A stretch of DNA of 64,000 nucleotides from Owenia fusiformis. Taxonomy: Eukaryota > Annelida > Polychaeta > Sabellida > Oweniidae. The translations under genes were made by a program, and so were the position numbers. The stretch covers positions 4,054,571-4,118,570 of the forward strand of contig CAIIXF020000011.1 in assembly GCA_903813345.2 (NCBI GenBank). The letters are read 5' to 3'. The notes under the pieces are model-generated. The model saw nothing but the letters and a program-made list of their open reading frames with translations. It ran no database searches and was not told where the DNA came from. Below are positions 11,893 through 24,400 of the stretch, piece by piece. The stretch's first letter is position 1. Every line of letters starts with the position of its first letter.

Positions 11893-12136
11893 ACCTCGTT
11901 GGAACAAAATAGCATATACAACTTTTTCTTAGACCTCTCAATAGTATGGTTAAACAAAGGAAATTTAACAAAGGGTATGCAAAATATTAAATAAAAAACC
12001 CTCAAAATAGATTAAACCTTTTATTTTATTAACAAGATACTTTTTAAAAATCAACCAAACTTTCCTTTGTACAATTACAATATTAAGAGACCTAAACACG
12101 TTATGTTTAGAATTGTTTTGTTCCAATGGGGTTCAG
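11893..12136. mobile_element. MITE-like inverted-repeat element, 244 bp
   Basis: GAACCTCGTTGGAACAAAA at 11893 is matched by TTTTGTTCCAATGGGGTTC ending at about 12136. The arms continue for about 75 bp with moderate divergence (TTAGACCTCTCAATA against TATTAAGAGACCTAAA; CAAAGGAAA against TTTCCTTTG). Confidence 0.6.
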
Positions 12137-12316
12137 ATAGATGTTTCATTTCATTCCAAACATTTGATACCAAGAAGAAATGGAGTGTCTGATGTATTTT
12201 CTAAAACAACAAAGAGAAAAGTGTATATATATTTTTCAGATTATAATGTTACCATCCAAATGATGACCATTAAATTGACGATCGCGATGTGTTCAATTTT
12301 CAGAATTTTTTGATAC

Positions 12317-12365
12317 CTGGTTTAAGAGAAACTTGTGTTTAAAAAGTTCACCATATCGATACCAC
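12317..12365 (+). repeat. dispersed 49-bp motif, copy 2
   Basis: Related to 5228-5276 and in the same orientation: CTGGTTTAAGAGAAAC at the start, TTCACCATATCGATACCAC at the end. Confidence 0.5.
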
Positions 12366-13231
12366 GATAGGGATTCCTTTAGGAATTAAAAAGTAAAGGT
12401 CATATAAGGTCACGCTGCTATGTTAGAGAATTTTATAGCTGGGCAAAAATTGATGCGTTTAATCCTTTAGATTGCTTCTTTCACGAGATTATCGGAACAA
12501 GCGTTAGTGATTGAGAATAAACCCGAGTGAGGAGATCACTGGTTATTTTGTCACTGCAAAAAATGGTGACATATTGTTTTAGTCTCCAACTGTTTTTGTA
12601 GCCGGTGTCCGGCGGATGGTATTCGGTATCCGTAGCAGCAATCAGCGTCTGTAGTAAATGGCAGGTGGCCAAATCTTGCGTGTTCGTAATTCTTACTGGC
12701 AAAAAGGATTGGGGAGGTAGAACCTCCTTACTTTTTGTACCATTGAGATGCGTGTTAAAATGACAAAGTTCGAATTAGAATTTCTCAAATCGCAGCACAT
12801 CAATTTTCAAAGAATTTCAGAGGAATACAGCAAAGCATCTCACCTCCTTGTCAAAAAATTTCAGCAAAAATATACCATGAAAATCAAAATTCTGCTCTCT
12901 TACATAATACGAGTACCAAAACGTCATCATATTTATGTACATTGACCAATTCACCACTACCAAGGTCATCCATCCGTAGAAAATAATCCCAAATAGTTTA
13001 CCGTTCACTGTTAAGATCACATGTTTCCCAGTTATTCTGGGCATTATATGCAAGCAAACGAGAGTATTCTATCCAAAGATGGTGCTGTAGTATACCATTG
13101 AAGTCCCCAAACAGGTTTCTAATAGAACTACTTTCCTCATACCACGAGATAAACAAACCGAGTAAGGATAACACTCGGAGGGGTCAGATGGCCTTTCAAA
13201 AGTTGAAGAGGTACAGTAAAAACTAACCCCC
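12366..13231. other. non-coding stretch
   Basis: No gene is recognised. The small open frames on both strands lack domains, and there is no clear repeat structure. Confidence 0.35.
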
Positions 13232-14042
13232 CTATCACACCAAACTAGTTCTTACCCGTTCTTGCCAGTCCTACGAAAATGTCGTAAAACGGGCTCAATC
13301 TGGCTGTGGTCGGGAAATATGTCTAAAATAATTAGCTACTTCGTTCATAAACAGTCTTCAATACGTCCATCTCATTCCCAGTTCGTTCAGGTCGCACCAG
13401 GTCGGTGTGGAACGTCGTAAAACGCGTCTCTTAGTCTAGAAGGTCATCATGACCTGATTACAGAACGATATGGTCGCCATTGAATTTTGAATCGTTTCAA
13501 AATTCTAAAATCACCTTCCCGTCTGAGAACGTTCATGAAGTTCATAAATAGTCCTTAGAAAGTTGCAGCTACGTTCATTCCGTTCGCACACAGTTTAAAA
13601 CCAGTTTTGAAGAACGCAGTGGCAACTTGTTTGGTGTGATAGCTATATTTTTGCTAACTCGTTCATGAACAGTCTTTAATACGTTCTTAATCAATTTAAA
13701 CCCGTTTGCAATTAGTTCGACATCGTTCCCAATACGTCCTCAGACAGTTCAACTCGTTTTTAAAACGTCCTTTGTAGGATTGAAGTACGACGGTTCCGTT
13801 CGTAGTACGTCCAGCTTGTCGTTAGTACGTTGTCATTCGTTCTAATTGTAGAACGTGACGACCACAAGAGCATTTTGAGAATGTTCGTGCTTGCATGAGC
13901 AATTTTTAGAGGACCTACCCGTTCACGTACGTTCGATGAAGTTTGTAAATAGATCCCAAACGGTTCTAAGTACGTTCAGTCCGTTCGTACACAGTTGAAG
14001 CCCGTTTTCGAGAACGTAGTGAGAACTAGTTTGGTGTGATAG
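13232..14042. mobile_element. 811-bp DNA element with CTATCACACC terminal inverted repeats
   Basis: It begins CTATCACACCAAACTAG and ends with the exact reverse complement, CTAGTTTGGTGTGATAG. An internal copy of the right end, TTGTTTGGTGTGATAG, lies at about 13629-13644. The element is therefore a rough tandem dimer of about 400 bp halves, each closing with a module GTTCATGAAG...CGTTCGCACACAG...TTTTGA(A/G)AACG. ACGTTC and CGTTC motifs are scattered throughout. There is no coding sequence, so it looks non-autonomous. Confidence 0.75.
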
Positions 14043-15029
14043 TAGGGTAAGGTATCATAGAATAGGTATTTCGAAACTCTCGGGGAAGGTGCGTGTATTA
14101 AATCTCAAAAATAGGCCAAATAAGGTCAAATGAAGGTCGAAGAAACATTTGGGGGGAGACCTTTCGGTGCATATTTTACTTTTCCAAAATAAAAACCGTA
14201 TATAGTATTTGGTAGCAAGAAAAAAGGAAGTAAATGTGGTAGATTTGTGTAGGACCTACCTTTTTAGGACAAAAAACGTGGGTAAATACCTTTCCTAGAT
14301 CTGGTAATTTGGTCAAGAATTGAAGAAATGAAACATCGAAATAATGGAGAGAGGGAAGACAAAACAAAAATCCTAGAAAATACTACTGCCTATAATACAG
14401 CTTAAACATAAAAATATTGTGTTGCAGGGATGTGAAAGACATGTTCAGAACCACCCCATAAAAACTCATGGATATGTGACCACCAGTTTTTGAAAAATAG
14501 TTTCTACACAAATTATTTGGATCAAAATGTGAGTCGCGGACAGTTGTGCCCTGGAATATGATATTGAAAACATTGCATCTCAGTAATAATGTAAGAAAGT
14601 GCGTTTGCTATACTGTATGGTCTGTATTCAAGATAAACTAAATAGAGCCAGCTTATATTTTTATTTTATGAAAACACGGATGTTTCGATTTTCAAGCAAT
14701 TTTCTGAAATAGAAATCAAGTTCCCACTATTCTAACTCAGCAACTTTACCCCTGATCGCCTTGATTTTTGCACCGAACTTAATTTGTCATCTGTACAGTG
14801 TAGCTATAGCTACTACGATAAGAGAAGAATTTTTCATGACAGAAAAGTATCGGGATGTTGGTGGCCATCAGACCCCCCCCCCTTCAGGCATTATGGTTTG
14901 TGCCTTGTTTCTATCTCCTTGTTGACTAGAGAGTTCATAAAGTTATGTTTTGCGAGGACAGCTCTCACAGCTGGGGACGAAAAGCGCCTCTTAAAGGAGG
15001 GATTCTGTACAACAGAATAATGTACCAAA
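14043..15029. other. non-coding stretch downstream of the coiled-coil gene
   Basis: It has a short poly-C run near 14872-14882. No gene or repeat is identified. Confidence 0.35.
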
Positions 15030-15052
15030 AGAAAGCCATTTCTGTTTTGCTT

Positions 15053-15058
15053 TTTATT
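15053..15058 (-). promoter_or_regulatory. likely polyadenylation signal AATAAA of the coiled-coil gene
   Basis: TTTATT on the plus strand reads AATAAA on the minus strand. It lies about 245 bases past the stop codon, just after the 3'UTR repeats. Confidence 0.5.
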
Positions 15059-15061
15059 GAA

Positions 15062-15345
15062 CAAGTTTGAAGAATAACAGTGCCGTTGTTGCTAGCCATT
15101 GGTCGTATTTATGTTCTGTGCTACCTATTCGTCGTATTTGGTCTTGGTGCTAACTCTTCACGGTCCTTGCATTTTTGCCGTTGTTGCTACCACGTGGTCG
15201 TATTTATCCTTTGTGCCACCTCTTTGTCGTATTTGGTCACATTGCCAAATCTTCACGGTCTTTTCCCTTGTTGCTAACCCTTGGTCGTATTTTTCCTATC
15301 TGCTACCTCTTCGCCGTCTTCGGCCGTGTTGCTACCTTCACCGAT
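15062..15345 (-). repeat. minisatellite in the 3'UTR, period about 90-95 bp, overlapping the end of the coding exon
   Basis: Read on the minus strand, the module GGTAGCAACAACGGCAAAA, then CGTGAAGAG, then TAGCACC, then AAATACGACC recurs about three times. A related copy, GGTAGCAACACGGCCGAAG followed by ACGGCGAAGAGG, spans the last coding codons and the stop. The array thus appears to extend from the tail of the reading frame into the 3'UTR. Confidence 0.6.
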
Positions 15346-18260
15346 GGCTTCTCTACTTTTGCCAACGACAATTTACCATGCGGATTCAACACTGGTATTG
15401 TCTGTTCCGATTTCACAATTGCCTTTAGGCCTTCATTTTGATCCTTTACGTTTGTCAATTCTCTTTTGATATTCACGAATGTTTTGAACCTTTTATCAGC
15501 CCCTAATTGAGACCGAAGTCGTGCTATCTCTTCTCTGAGACTAATTATTTCTAACTGGAGTAACTCCTTGTGTTTGTTGCAGTCTTCTAGCCCACACCTG
15601 AGATCGTTGACTTCTCCGGTGAGATAGTCGATCATACGTTCTTTTTCAGCTTGTATATCAATATAGTGATCAATGTCTCTATGCAACCGTGCGACTGTCC
15701 TTTCTAATTCTGCTATCATGTCATCTTTAGATGTATCATTTTTCATATCATCTAGCGCTTTCTCAGTATCTGCAAGTTGGTATTTCAACATTCTGATGTG
15801 GTCTTTGGCGTCATTTAGATCACTTTCTAATTGTTTGTTGTTTGTTGTTATCTGGATTATCTCGGAGAGTTGCTTGGAGGTGATGTCTTTTAAACGTTTA
15901 TTCTCTGCTTTCAATCTCTCAGATTCCTCAAGAATGGACTCCAAACGTAATTCTAGCATCTGAAAAAATCATCAATTGAGTGAATGCGATGTAAGTATAC
16001 GTTTTCTGATAGTCATATTAAAGGGAACATTAGGCATTGACCTCCGAGGAACACCATCCAAAATAGAGGCGATGATAAGAATATGTCACCACTTCTGGTG
16101 GTTACACAATAAGTTATATATATATTTGGAAGAACGTCAATGTGAATGTATAAGTGCATTCTTAACTTATTGTCTACTAATTTAGATTATACAGAGACCT
16201 ACAGTATACATACAGAGACTTTCAAAGCACAACACTATACTCTCTATACTATTCCATTTGTTTCAGTTGTTTTGGTTGAGGAAAAATGTGTTAGGTCCTC
16301 TTATATTCTACTGTTCACCACCCACCTCTAGTTTTCCTTCTCTTTTCTTGTACTGGCGGATTTCATGGGCCATCTTTTCGTTGATTTCTCGTAGCCTCTT
16401 TATCTCGATCTCCATCTATAATACAGAAAGAGTGGAAATGATTTTGGTAAAATGTAATACTCTCAATTAATGGCTCAATGGTTTTGTAGACTTAATCACA
16501 TACATATAAGAATGTTTTTAATCGTGGAAAATGTTATATTATACCAGTTCTCTTGGTGTTATGATCTAAGATTGTGATATTGGTACTTGAATGTTGGGGG
16601 GGGGGGGGGGTCGACACGTTTTTTCACGTTTGGGAAACTGGGGCTAAGACATAGGTCGGCATCATAAGGAATTATAGCCTTCTTTAAGTTCCTTTATTGT
16701 TGGAAAACAGAAAGATGTGATATGAACCAAAATGTTTAACCGGTAGTGATGAAGATTATGTTAATTCCAATCAAAGTTAAAACGGTTTTAAAAAGTATTT
16801 ATGAAGTAATTCACACTATTTCATACTAGATCGGTCATATGAAAATATTTACCATATGTTTATCGTGTGCCCATTTCTCCGATGCAAGCCTATAATCCTC
16901 AATTTGGCGTTGAAGCTGCAAGCAAAAATGTATTCATCTTAAGTGACATTTAATTGTACATGTACAGGCCGGTCTTTAGATTATTCGTTAAGTATGATTC
17001 ATTTTCATTCATTCTAGTTCATTTAAAAAGTATACAACTTGATCAATATACCCAAGCTTAAGAAATAAATAATATATATAACTTGCATATTTTGTCCTAT
17101 CCTCGCTACGGTGTTTTAATACCAATAGAAAATATGGAACTGATGACCGTATACAGGAAAAAATCAAACCACATCGTCCTAAATCAAATCAAATCAGAAT
17201 GCATGCTGCGAAAACGACTTGGATCGCACATTGAATCAAATAAAAGCTATCGCATTTTATAGTTGGCATGGTTAATAGAAAACATTAACTTTATGAATAC
17301 AAAAACAACAAGCCCCGACAATCAATATCAACTTAAAAAAGCAATCCGAATGGCAGAACTACTAGATATAGTATGACACGAATTAAATCATATTTTAGAA
17401 TGTTATCACATAGCACCAAACAACAGAACTACTAGATATAGTATTACACGAATAAAATCATATTTAAGAATGTTATCACATTGCACCAAACAACCTATAA
17501 GACAGTCAATATTAAGCCAGAAACCAACCAAATCAAGCCTAATAAGATGTTATAAAATGTTAACAATTTACCATTAGTCTGTCCAGCCTCCATTGGGCTT
17601 CTTTCTCTGCAATCATGGCTATCTCTTCTTTCAACTAAATAATGAGAAAACGTCGCTAAAATCGAACACCCCTATAAATCATGAAACCATATCCCAATAG
17701 AAAACGTGAACTACTATATGAACCATATTTAAAATAACAAATAGCCCAACAGAATGCTACGAATAGCATGGAGAGTAGAATAGAAAATATATGAATCAGA
17801 TTCAGCGATGGTTATGATTAAGGTCTTTGTACCAATTGAATGTTGTCAAGAATGTCTGGTCAAGCAGAAAACAACTTTAAAAACTAAAATTGCAAATCGA
17901 TCTGCCGTGTACATATAGATTGCCCACCTTTTCAAGTTGTTCAGCTAAAATCTTCTTCTCATGTACGACCTCTCGTACAAAGTCCCAATCTTTCACTCGT
18001 ATTCTCTTTTCCTTTTCGTGGTCCACGGGGCAGGGGACCCCACCACAATGGCCGCAGTTCAGTGCATGTAGCCAGTGGACTTTGTGATTATTAAGTCTCG
18101 GTGCAATCCCAACTACCCCAATATCGCCATCCTTCTCACCGAGAGTATCTCTAATGTGGATATCATCAAGGCTGGCGTACCACATGATATTCGGGGGAGG
18201 GGTTGGATGTACCCCTCCGAGGACGTCCGTCATTGGGGACAGAGCAGATGCCGTTGCCAT
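15303..18260 (-). CDS. coiled-coil protein with CxxC-type N-terminal motif (five exons)
   Basis: The minus-strand exons are 18260-17928, 17634-17572, 16915-16853, 16415-16326 and 15959-15303, all phase 0, giving 401 residues. The N-terminal part (1-111) is not helical at first: MATASALSPMTDVLGG, then WYASLDDIHIRD, then HWLHALNCGHCGGVPCP with a Cys/His cluster, then a K/E-rich helix. From about residue 85 to 370 the sequence is almost continuously heptad-like (LKEEIAMIAEKEAQWRLDRL; LQRQIEDYRLASEKW; LELRLESILEESERLKAENK). The tail is basic (KVATRPKTAKR). Two middle exons are exactly 63 bp. A long cytoskeletal, ciliary or centrosomal-type coiled coil is likely, but I cannot name a family. The Cys/His cluster could bind a metal, which is a guess. 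Confidence 0.8.
17354..17493. repeat. 70-bp tandem duplication in an intron
   Basis: Two copies start CAGAACTACTAGATATAGTA at 17354 and 17424, with a few differences. They lie between exons 2 and 3 of the coiled-coil gene. Confidence 0.8.
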
Positions 18261-19548
18261 ATTATAGCCTATTGATAGGTGGCGCCACGTTGTGGTAGAA
18301 ATATAGATACTCTATTGTTGCTTGATTTGTCTGTTCTTGGACGTAGTCAGTAAAGTTATATATGTCCGAATCCTTCCAATTGAATCTCAAACACGCAAAC
18401 AACAATTCAATAAAGGAATATTCAAAATGTTACCCAGTTGAGAGTGCGGTCTAGTCCAATCATACAATTATCGTATACCGGTTTCCAGGGCTAATTGTCT
18501 GTGTGTCTCCGAGTGTCGAACCTCCACGACAAGTAAACATTATATTCACACTTTACATCTGTGCTTTCAGCAACTGTACTTACGGGACTTTAACAATTCT
18601 TATTCCATTAATGCGAAAATCTGACTGAACATGGTCGCTAGGTTGATCCCTGTTGCAGATTTATTAAGAGTCTAATTGAAGTAAATATCTCAATTTACAG
18701 CCAAGAGCATTAAGAATGTTTGATCAATAACTTTCTTTCTGAGTACATTCACGTATCCGTGCCTGACGTAGAAATCGTTAACTGCAATATACCCTTGTTG
18801 TATTTCTATCTTTCATAACACTTCGTTTTTATACAAAGCCAAGCGACCAATTCAGGGTCAGTTTTCAAATATAAAGTCAATCTTCAAATACAAGGTCGAT
18901 CTTTCAATGATAAGTCAATCTTCGGATAGATAGGCAAACTTCGAATACAACCCCAATCTTTAATTTCACAATGGACTGGTTAGCCTCCAACCTCGTCTTT
19001 TAATGTTAACGATAACTAATTGCCCGACTTACGATAATTCATGGTTTGAACTTATCTTCATAATACCATTTTCCTCAAGTTTAACATACGCACTATTGTT
19101 TATTCTTATTAACACACGTGCCGTTGTTATGTCCTGTCTCGATAGCTCTCTATACATGTACATGTATTTTATCAAGCACTGGTTGAAGAATATCCAAAAG
19201 TGACTCGTTTTATCGTCTACTTCAAAATTTTAGTTAGCACCGTTCGTAAAGGCAGCCAGGTACATGTAGCCTTAAGTTCAATTTGACATTCTTTTAATGC
19301 ACGCTTTATGCTATTGTACACTATACTTTTCTATTGAATTTGTTCATCGGATCAGCGATTGGATTTCAGAGCTAAGGTGATTAATATAATGCCAATGGTT
19401 TACTCTTGTTTGTTTGTTTAATACTTGGTTCTTAAGAAGACCCATATTGCAGCTTTAGAATTGTGAAGTTCCTCAGGAATTTATGTGACCGTCGTGTTAC
19501 ATATTCGTAACACATTCAATAGATGTCACTAGAATCGAACGAGGTTTT
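18261..19548. other. non-coding stretch upstream of the coiled-coil gene
   Basis: This should hold the promoter and leader of the coiled-coil gene, but no TATA box or leader exon is clear. A short tandem repeat lies at 18852-18968. Confidence 0.35.
18852..18968. repeat. short degenerate tandem repeat, about 20 bp unit
   Basis: About five copies around AAGTCAATCTTCAAATACAA (variants TCGATCTTTCAATGATAAG, TCAATCTTCGGATAGATAG). Confidence 0.55.
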
Positions 19549-20103
19549 CTTGTCTTCGCAAATTTCCCATCTTCTATAAGATTTCAGCTAGTAATGGGAA
19601 TACTATTTAACACGAATATGGCTAGTTTTATTAGTTTTCTATGTGTTTATATGTCATTTAAATATGAATGAATATTGGCAGGTGTTATTCATATTTAAAT
19701 GAGTTGCCCATAAAATTGTAGGTCTGTTAGCCGATAGCTGTTAGTGCATTTGGGAATACAAGCTTAATGTTCTCATCAATGGTGTGTTTGTGTTTATCAA
19801 ATTAAATCAAGTTTAGACTTTTCTTGTCTTCGCAAATTTCCCAAGTTCTATAAGATTTCAGCTAGTGATGGGAATACTATTTAACACGAATATGGCTAGT
19901 TTTATTAGTTTTCTATGTGTTTATATGTCATTTAAATATGAATGAAATAGCGGCAGGTATTATTCATATTTAAATGAGTTGCCCATAAAATTGTAGGTCC
20001 GTTAGCAAATATCTGTTAGTTGCATTTGGAAATACCAGCTTGGTGTTCTTCTCAACTCAATGGTGTGTTTGAATTTATCAAATTAAATCAAGTTTAGACT
20101 TTA
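19549..20103. repeat. 274-bp tandem duplication with an internal AT palindrome
   Basis: Copies begin CTTGTCTTCGCAAATTTCCC at 19549 and 19823 and are very similar. Each holds an inverted pair, CATTTAAATATGAATGA and TATTCATATTTAAATG, about 10 bp apart. Confidence 0.85.
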
Positions 20104-20667
20104 CTTCAAACATGAGACAAAATATTTACAATAGAGACTCAAATTGGAAACAGTTACTATGGTTAATCATGAAAATAGTGATAATGAAGAGGAGCTATTA
20201 ACCCAGAATTCAACGGTGACTTTGATTTATCCGTCTGCATGAAAAATATGTTCATCTTCGAATTCTGGGATATTTCACCTTTTGTGATAATGTGTGTTTT
20301 TTTTTATATTTCTGAAAGTTAATCCACTTGGATTTAACCAAAATGTATCCCTGCAAAGTACTTACTATTTTAATTGTACATAGATATGTAAATATGTTCT
20401 GCAGATATTATATCATTAAACGGAGATTATTTACAAAAATGAATATATAATTTATGAAGAATAAAAGTTGTGTTTGTTATTTTATAAGTAAAGATATACC
20501 AGGTATATAGCAGTGAACGGATATTGGGAAGTTGTCCCATATATCATATCATCGTATCATACCATAACATACCATAAAATGGTACGATATTATAATTGTC
20601 AACCTGGAAAGCAGCGGTGTACAATTTAAAATTCTTCTTCGTTTATTAAGGAGAAACGAAGGGTCCC

Positions 20668-20955
20668 GGGCCCGTAGCCAGGGGTGGTTCGCAGAGTTCG
20701 GCCTGGGTCCATACTAGAGTTTATATTGACATCAGGATCAGTTTAGGCACCATTGAAATATTCACTCAGACTGATTTCAATTGCAACTGAAATTCACAAC
20801 AAAATCCATGAAATGGTTCACAAACTTATTCAATAAAGAAAAGAGCTTTAAAATGCTTTTTATTTGAAGCTTCTGGCTCAATTTTGAAGGAACTTGCATC
20901 AATTTTTGTAAAATTTGCACCACCTCCCACCGACCGAAAGCTGGCTACGCCGCGA
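20668..20955. mobile_element. diverged hAT-like MITE (GGGCCCGTAGCCAGG type)
   Basis: The left end, GGGCCCGTAGCCAGGGGTGG, resembles the left end of the element at 45035. The right end, GAAAGCTGGCTACGCC, is a worn inverted partner. No target duplication is evident. Confidence 0.4.
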
Positions 20956-21440
20956 CCGCGACTAATTCTGGGCATTTTGAATCAATTACAAGTAATTATT
21001 AATTTTTGTATATATCATGCTGGAAAACAATTTGTTTTACCCATCGTCCATCCATGCCCTGCCCGCCGTCTGACCAAGAGTTTTCCTAAAATCTGTATAT
21101 TTTACATATTGTATGCTCTCATACACATATGGCCTTTTGAAAATTCTCATATTTTTAACATGGGAATTCCTCACTTCAGCAAATCCATGACAAATTATTT
21201 ATGGCCAAAACTGTACGTGTAGTTGCAGAACTCAAAAATTCGTTGAACATATGCTTAGGTTTTGACAATTTAGGGATCAATACAACATTTGTACATAGAC
21301 GTGCTTGATTTGAATTAGCAGGTACGCGTAATTAGTTCCAAACGGAATCGATTTCTTAGTTATGTGCCAAATTAGCTAATTTTCTTGACGTGATCAACGC
21401 AAACATACCATGTGAGCAAATAGGCTAGATTTTAAAATAT

Positions 21441-24400
21441 AGACAGGTTCCAATTTCAGAATATCTCAAGGGAAAGGGTTTTTAAGGCATTTTTTAGAAA
21501 AAGCAACAGAGCTATTTTTTCTGGATCAGTTTTTCATGCTGATAAAGATATTAAAAGATGACAGCTCAACGGGGTGGTCACGACACTGAATTTTAGCGTT
21601 TTTACCCCCTAGGGAATTATTTTAGGGGGTACTATAATATTAGTTCATAACTCAAAGGATATATAAACTATTGTTCTGAGTTCTACAGCATACATTGTTA
21701 GTACAAAGATGAATACTACCCTAAAGTTTTAGGTTGATATCTTTGTTGGTTTCGGAAGAATACAATTAATTAGAAAAAAATATGCAATTTTTGTCATTTT
21801 TTTCTTGCTTATTTTATATTTGTAGCTTCAAGCAAATTATGATAACTTACACAGCTCAAAGTAGTATTCTAACAATATTCCCAAGCTATGTGTGATATTG
21901 TAATACATATATTATAGTGATGAAGTACTATTTTGTAATTTTAATATGACTTTATAGTGCCCTACCCCTGGTAAATAGAAGAAAGTTGGTGTGGTTTTCT
22001 TCTGGTTTTAACATTTAATTGTCTTCTTCGTTGAAGATACAATCAATTCTGTCAGTTAACCATGAGAAACTTAACAATGGTTAACTATTCCCATGAATAG
22101 AGGGTTGGGACCTCAAAAATACCAGAACTGTTAAGTGGCATCCTTGGGCAACCCTCTTCAGAGCATTTTCCTTATATCATCCTATAAAATCTGCAGGGGA
22201 CACTATAAGAAACCTATATATCTAAGATACTAGTAATGAAGATACTGAATTCAAATTTTCAGGATTTGGTCCTGGTATGATAGGTAATCTGTATGACAAA
22301 AATGACAAAAAGAAAAAACTCTGTTGCCATAGTAACAAGAATACGACACTATTTGTTTCCTAAGAAATGTGTTTTAAGAGGTTTTATCATTCTCTTCATA
22401 TTTAATTTTAATTCTAAATATGTCTACAATGTGGGATGATTAAAATTATGGTAAAGTAATCTTTTCTATTGTTCTATTGTTCTCTAAAACAGAAGTTGCT
22501 ACGCTCTATTTGTCAGGAAATTAAAATGGAAACTGAAAAATGAGTTTCTTCCTACTGAATAGCAATTTGGTAGACCAAGGCTGACACGCACAGGAGAAAA
22601 CGTCTATCAGTTCTATGTCATTTTGTTGTTATTTTTTTATTTATCGTGCTCTAGGACTTATAACACCTAATGCCGAATCTTTTCCAACTGCAAAGGAAGG
22701 CAAGATTTTAATAATGAACATTCATATATCTCAAATATCTCAACAAAGATTTGGACAATGATGATGAAACTCTAAGGGAAAATTAGACGAAACATTAATG
22801 TGAGTGGTCCAAAAATAACACTTACATGTTTTGAAAAAGTTATGCTCTCGGGTGAATCAGTGCTCATTTAAGGATAGTCTGAATCAGGTGAATTTTTTAA
22901 TCTAATTGTACCCCTCCCCCAAACCCCCAAAGGATGTGTCTGGATATATGCCCTTTTGGTCCCTCAGTCAAAAGTATGTGAAATATGGTTTTTATTACTG
23001 TCCTAGTTATATTTGAGAAGTATATTTACTTTTTCATGAGTTTTGATGCACAATTAATCCCCTGCTGAGAGTCAGAATAAGTATCTTAACAAATAAAAAA
23101 GGGTCATTATCATAGAAAAAACACCAATGGCAACATGTATGACATACAAAGAAGAAATAACTTAAGATCCATGAAGAATTAAAAAGAAAATCATATTTTT
23201 GAAATATATTTAAGGATTAAAATCTTTTTCAAATTTTTGAATTTCCCGCCAGTTTAATTTGAAGGGGGAAAAATAAGATGGCTGCCATTTGATGTAAGAA
23301 ATATCAGAAAAAAGTTGCTTCACTTTTAGTTTTCACATTGAGCACAGTTTTCCGGTTTAGGTTTTTTGACTGATTCTGACTCTTCATCACCAGGGCCATG
23401 TATAGAGATTATAAAATTGAAACCAAAATGTTGTGCTCAGCATGAATTTGACTGAAATATGTGTAACTTCACCAACACAATTGAAGTGTCAAAACTGGAT
23501 GCTCAGTACCTTTGCGTGACTATAATCCCTTGATTACCCAGATAAACACCAATTCACTTATCCAGATATACCATTCAATGTCTCTACAAAGAAAGTAAGC
23601 AATGGTTTGGAGGATATGTTTCACGCTTTTTGTATAAATAATTCATTTAATATTTGCCATTAATTTTTTTTGAATTCTGACAAAGCGATATGCACTGTCT
23701 TTGATCCCAATATTCTTCATCAATTGTGATACAAATTGATATTTTTGTAATCTCATAAGAAGGATAAGATATTGAAGTTTAATAATATGTGTGATTGAGT
23801 TGGTTTTTCAGACATTACAATTTTCAATATTTTCTAAGTCGATACCCAGACTCATTCCCAGACTCATCCTTTTGACAATTGTCGAAAAGTGGCAAACAAC
23901 AATTAAACAAACATCATTAAAGTTCAATATGGCTATTTCGCTTCTCTGTCATAAAGATATGGTAAGATCTCAGGTCAATCAATAAATTTCACAAGTGACA
24001 CAAATATTATCGTATTTGAAGACATGTCAAAAATTTGGTTGAAATAATTTTGTCACTCCTGATTTGACCTGGAAAGGTTCAGGTAAGTTATCACAAACAA
24101 TTTCAGACAGTTATATCTTTGATTATGACTATTTTCTGACCATGAAGACAGGTATACAGGGATAACAAAGTCAATCGGACTCGGAGATATTTCACTAGCA
24201 ATCAACCCATCAATATATTTTTTCAAAGTTGTTGACCTCATTTTCACCACAAATGCAATCATTTTAACAATGTTTAATGCATTACTATTCTTTATTTTAA
24301 TGTATCAAATAGCTCTTGAAAAGAAAACTGAATTCCCTAAGATTAGTGTTCCCCATGTTATTTCCCCTTTGAAAAAATTCATGCTATCCATTGGTTTCAG

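Noticed and set aside
15080-15469. Plus-strand open frames rich in Leu/Cys/Tyr
   Set aside because: Antisense of the 3'UTR minisatellite and last coding exon; repetition comes from the DNA repeat.
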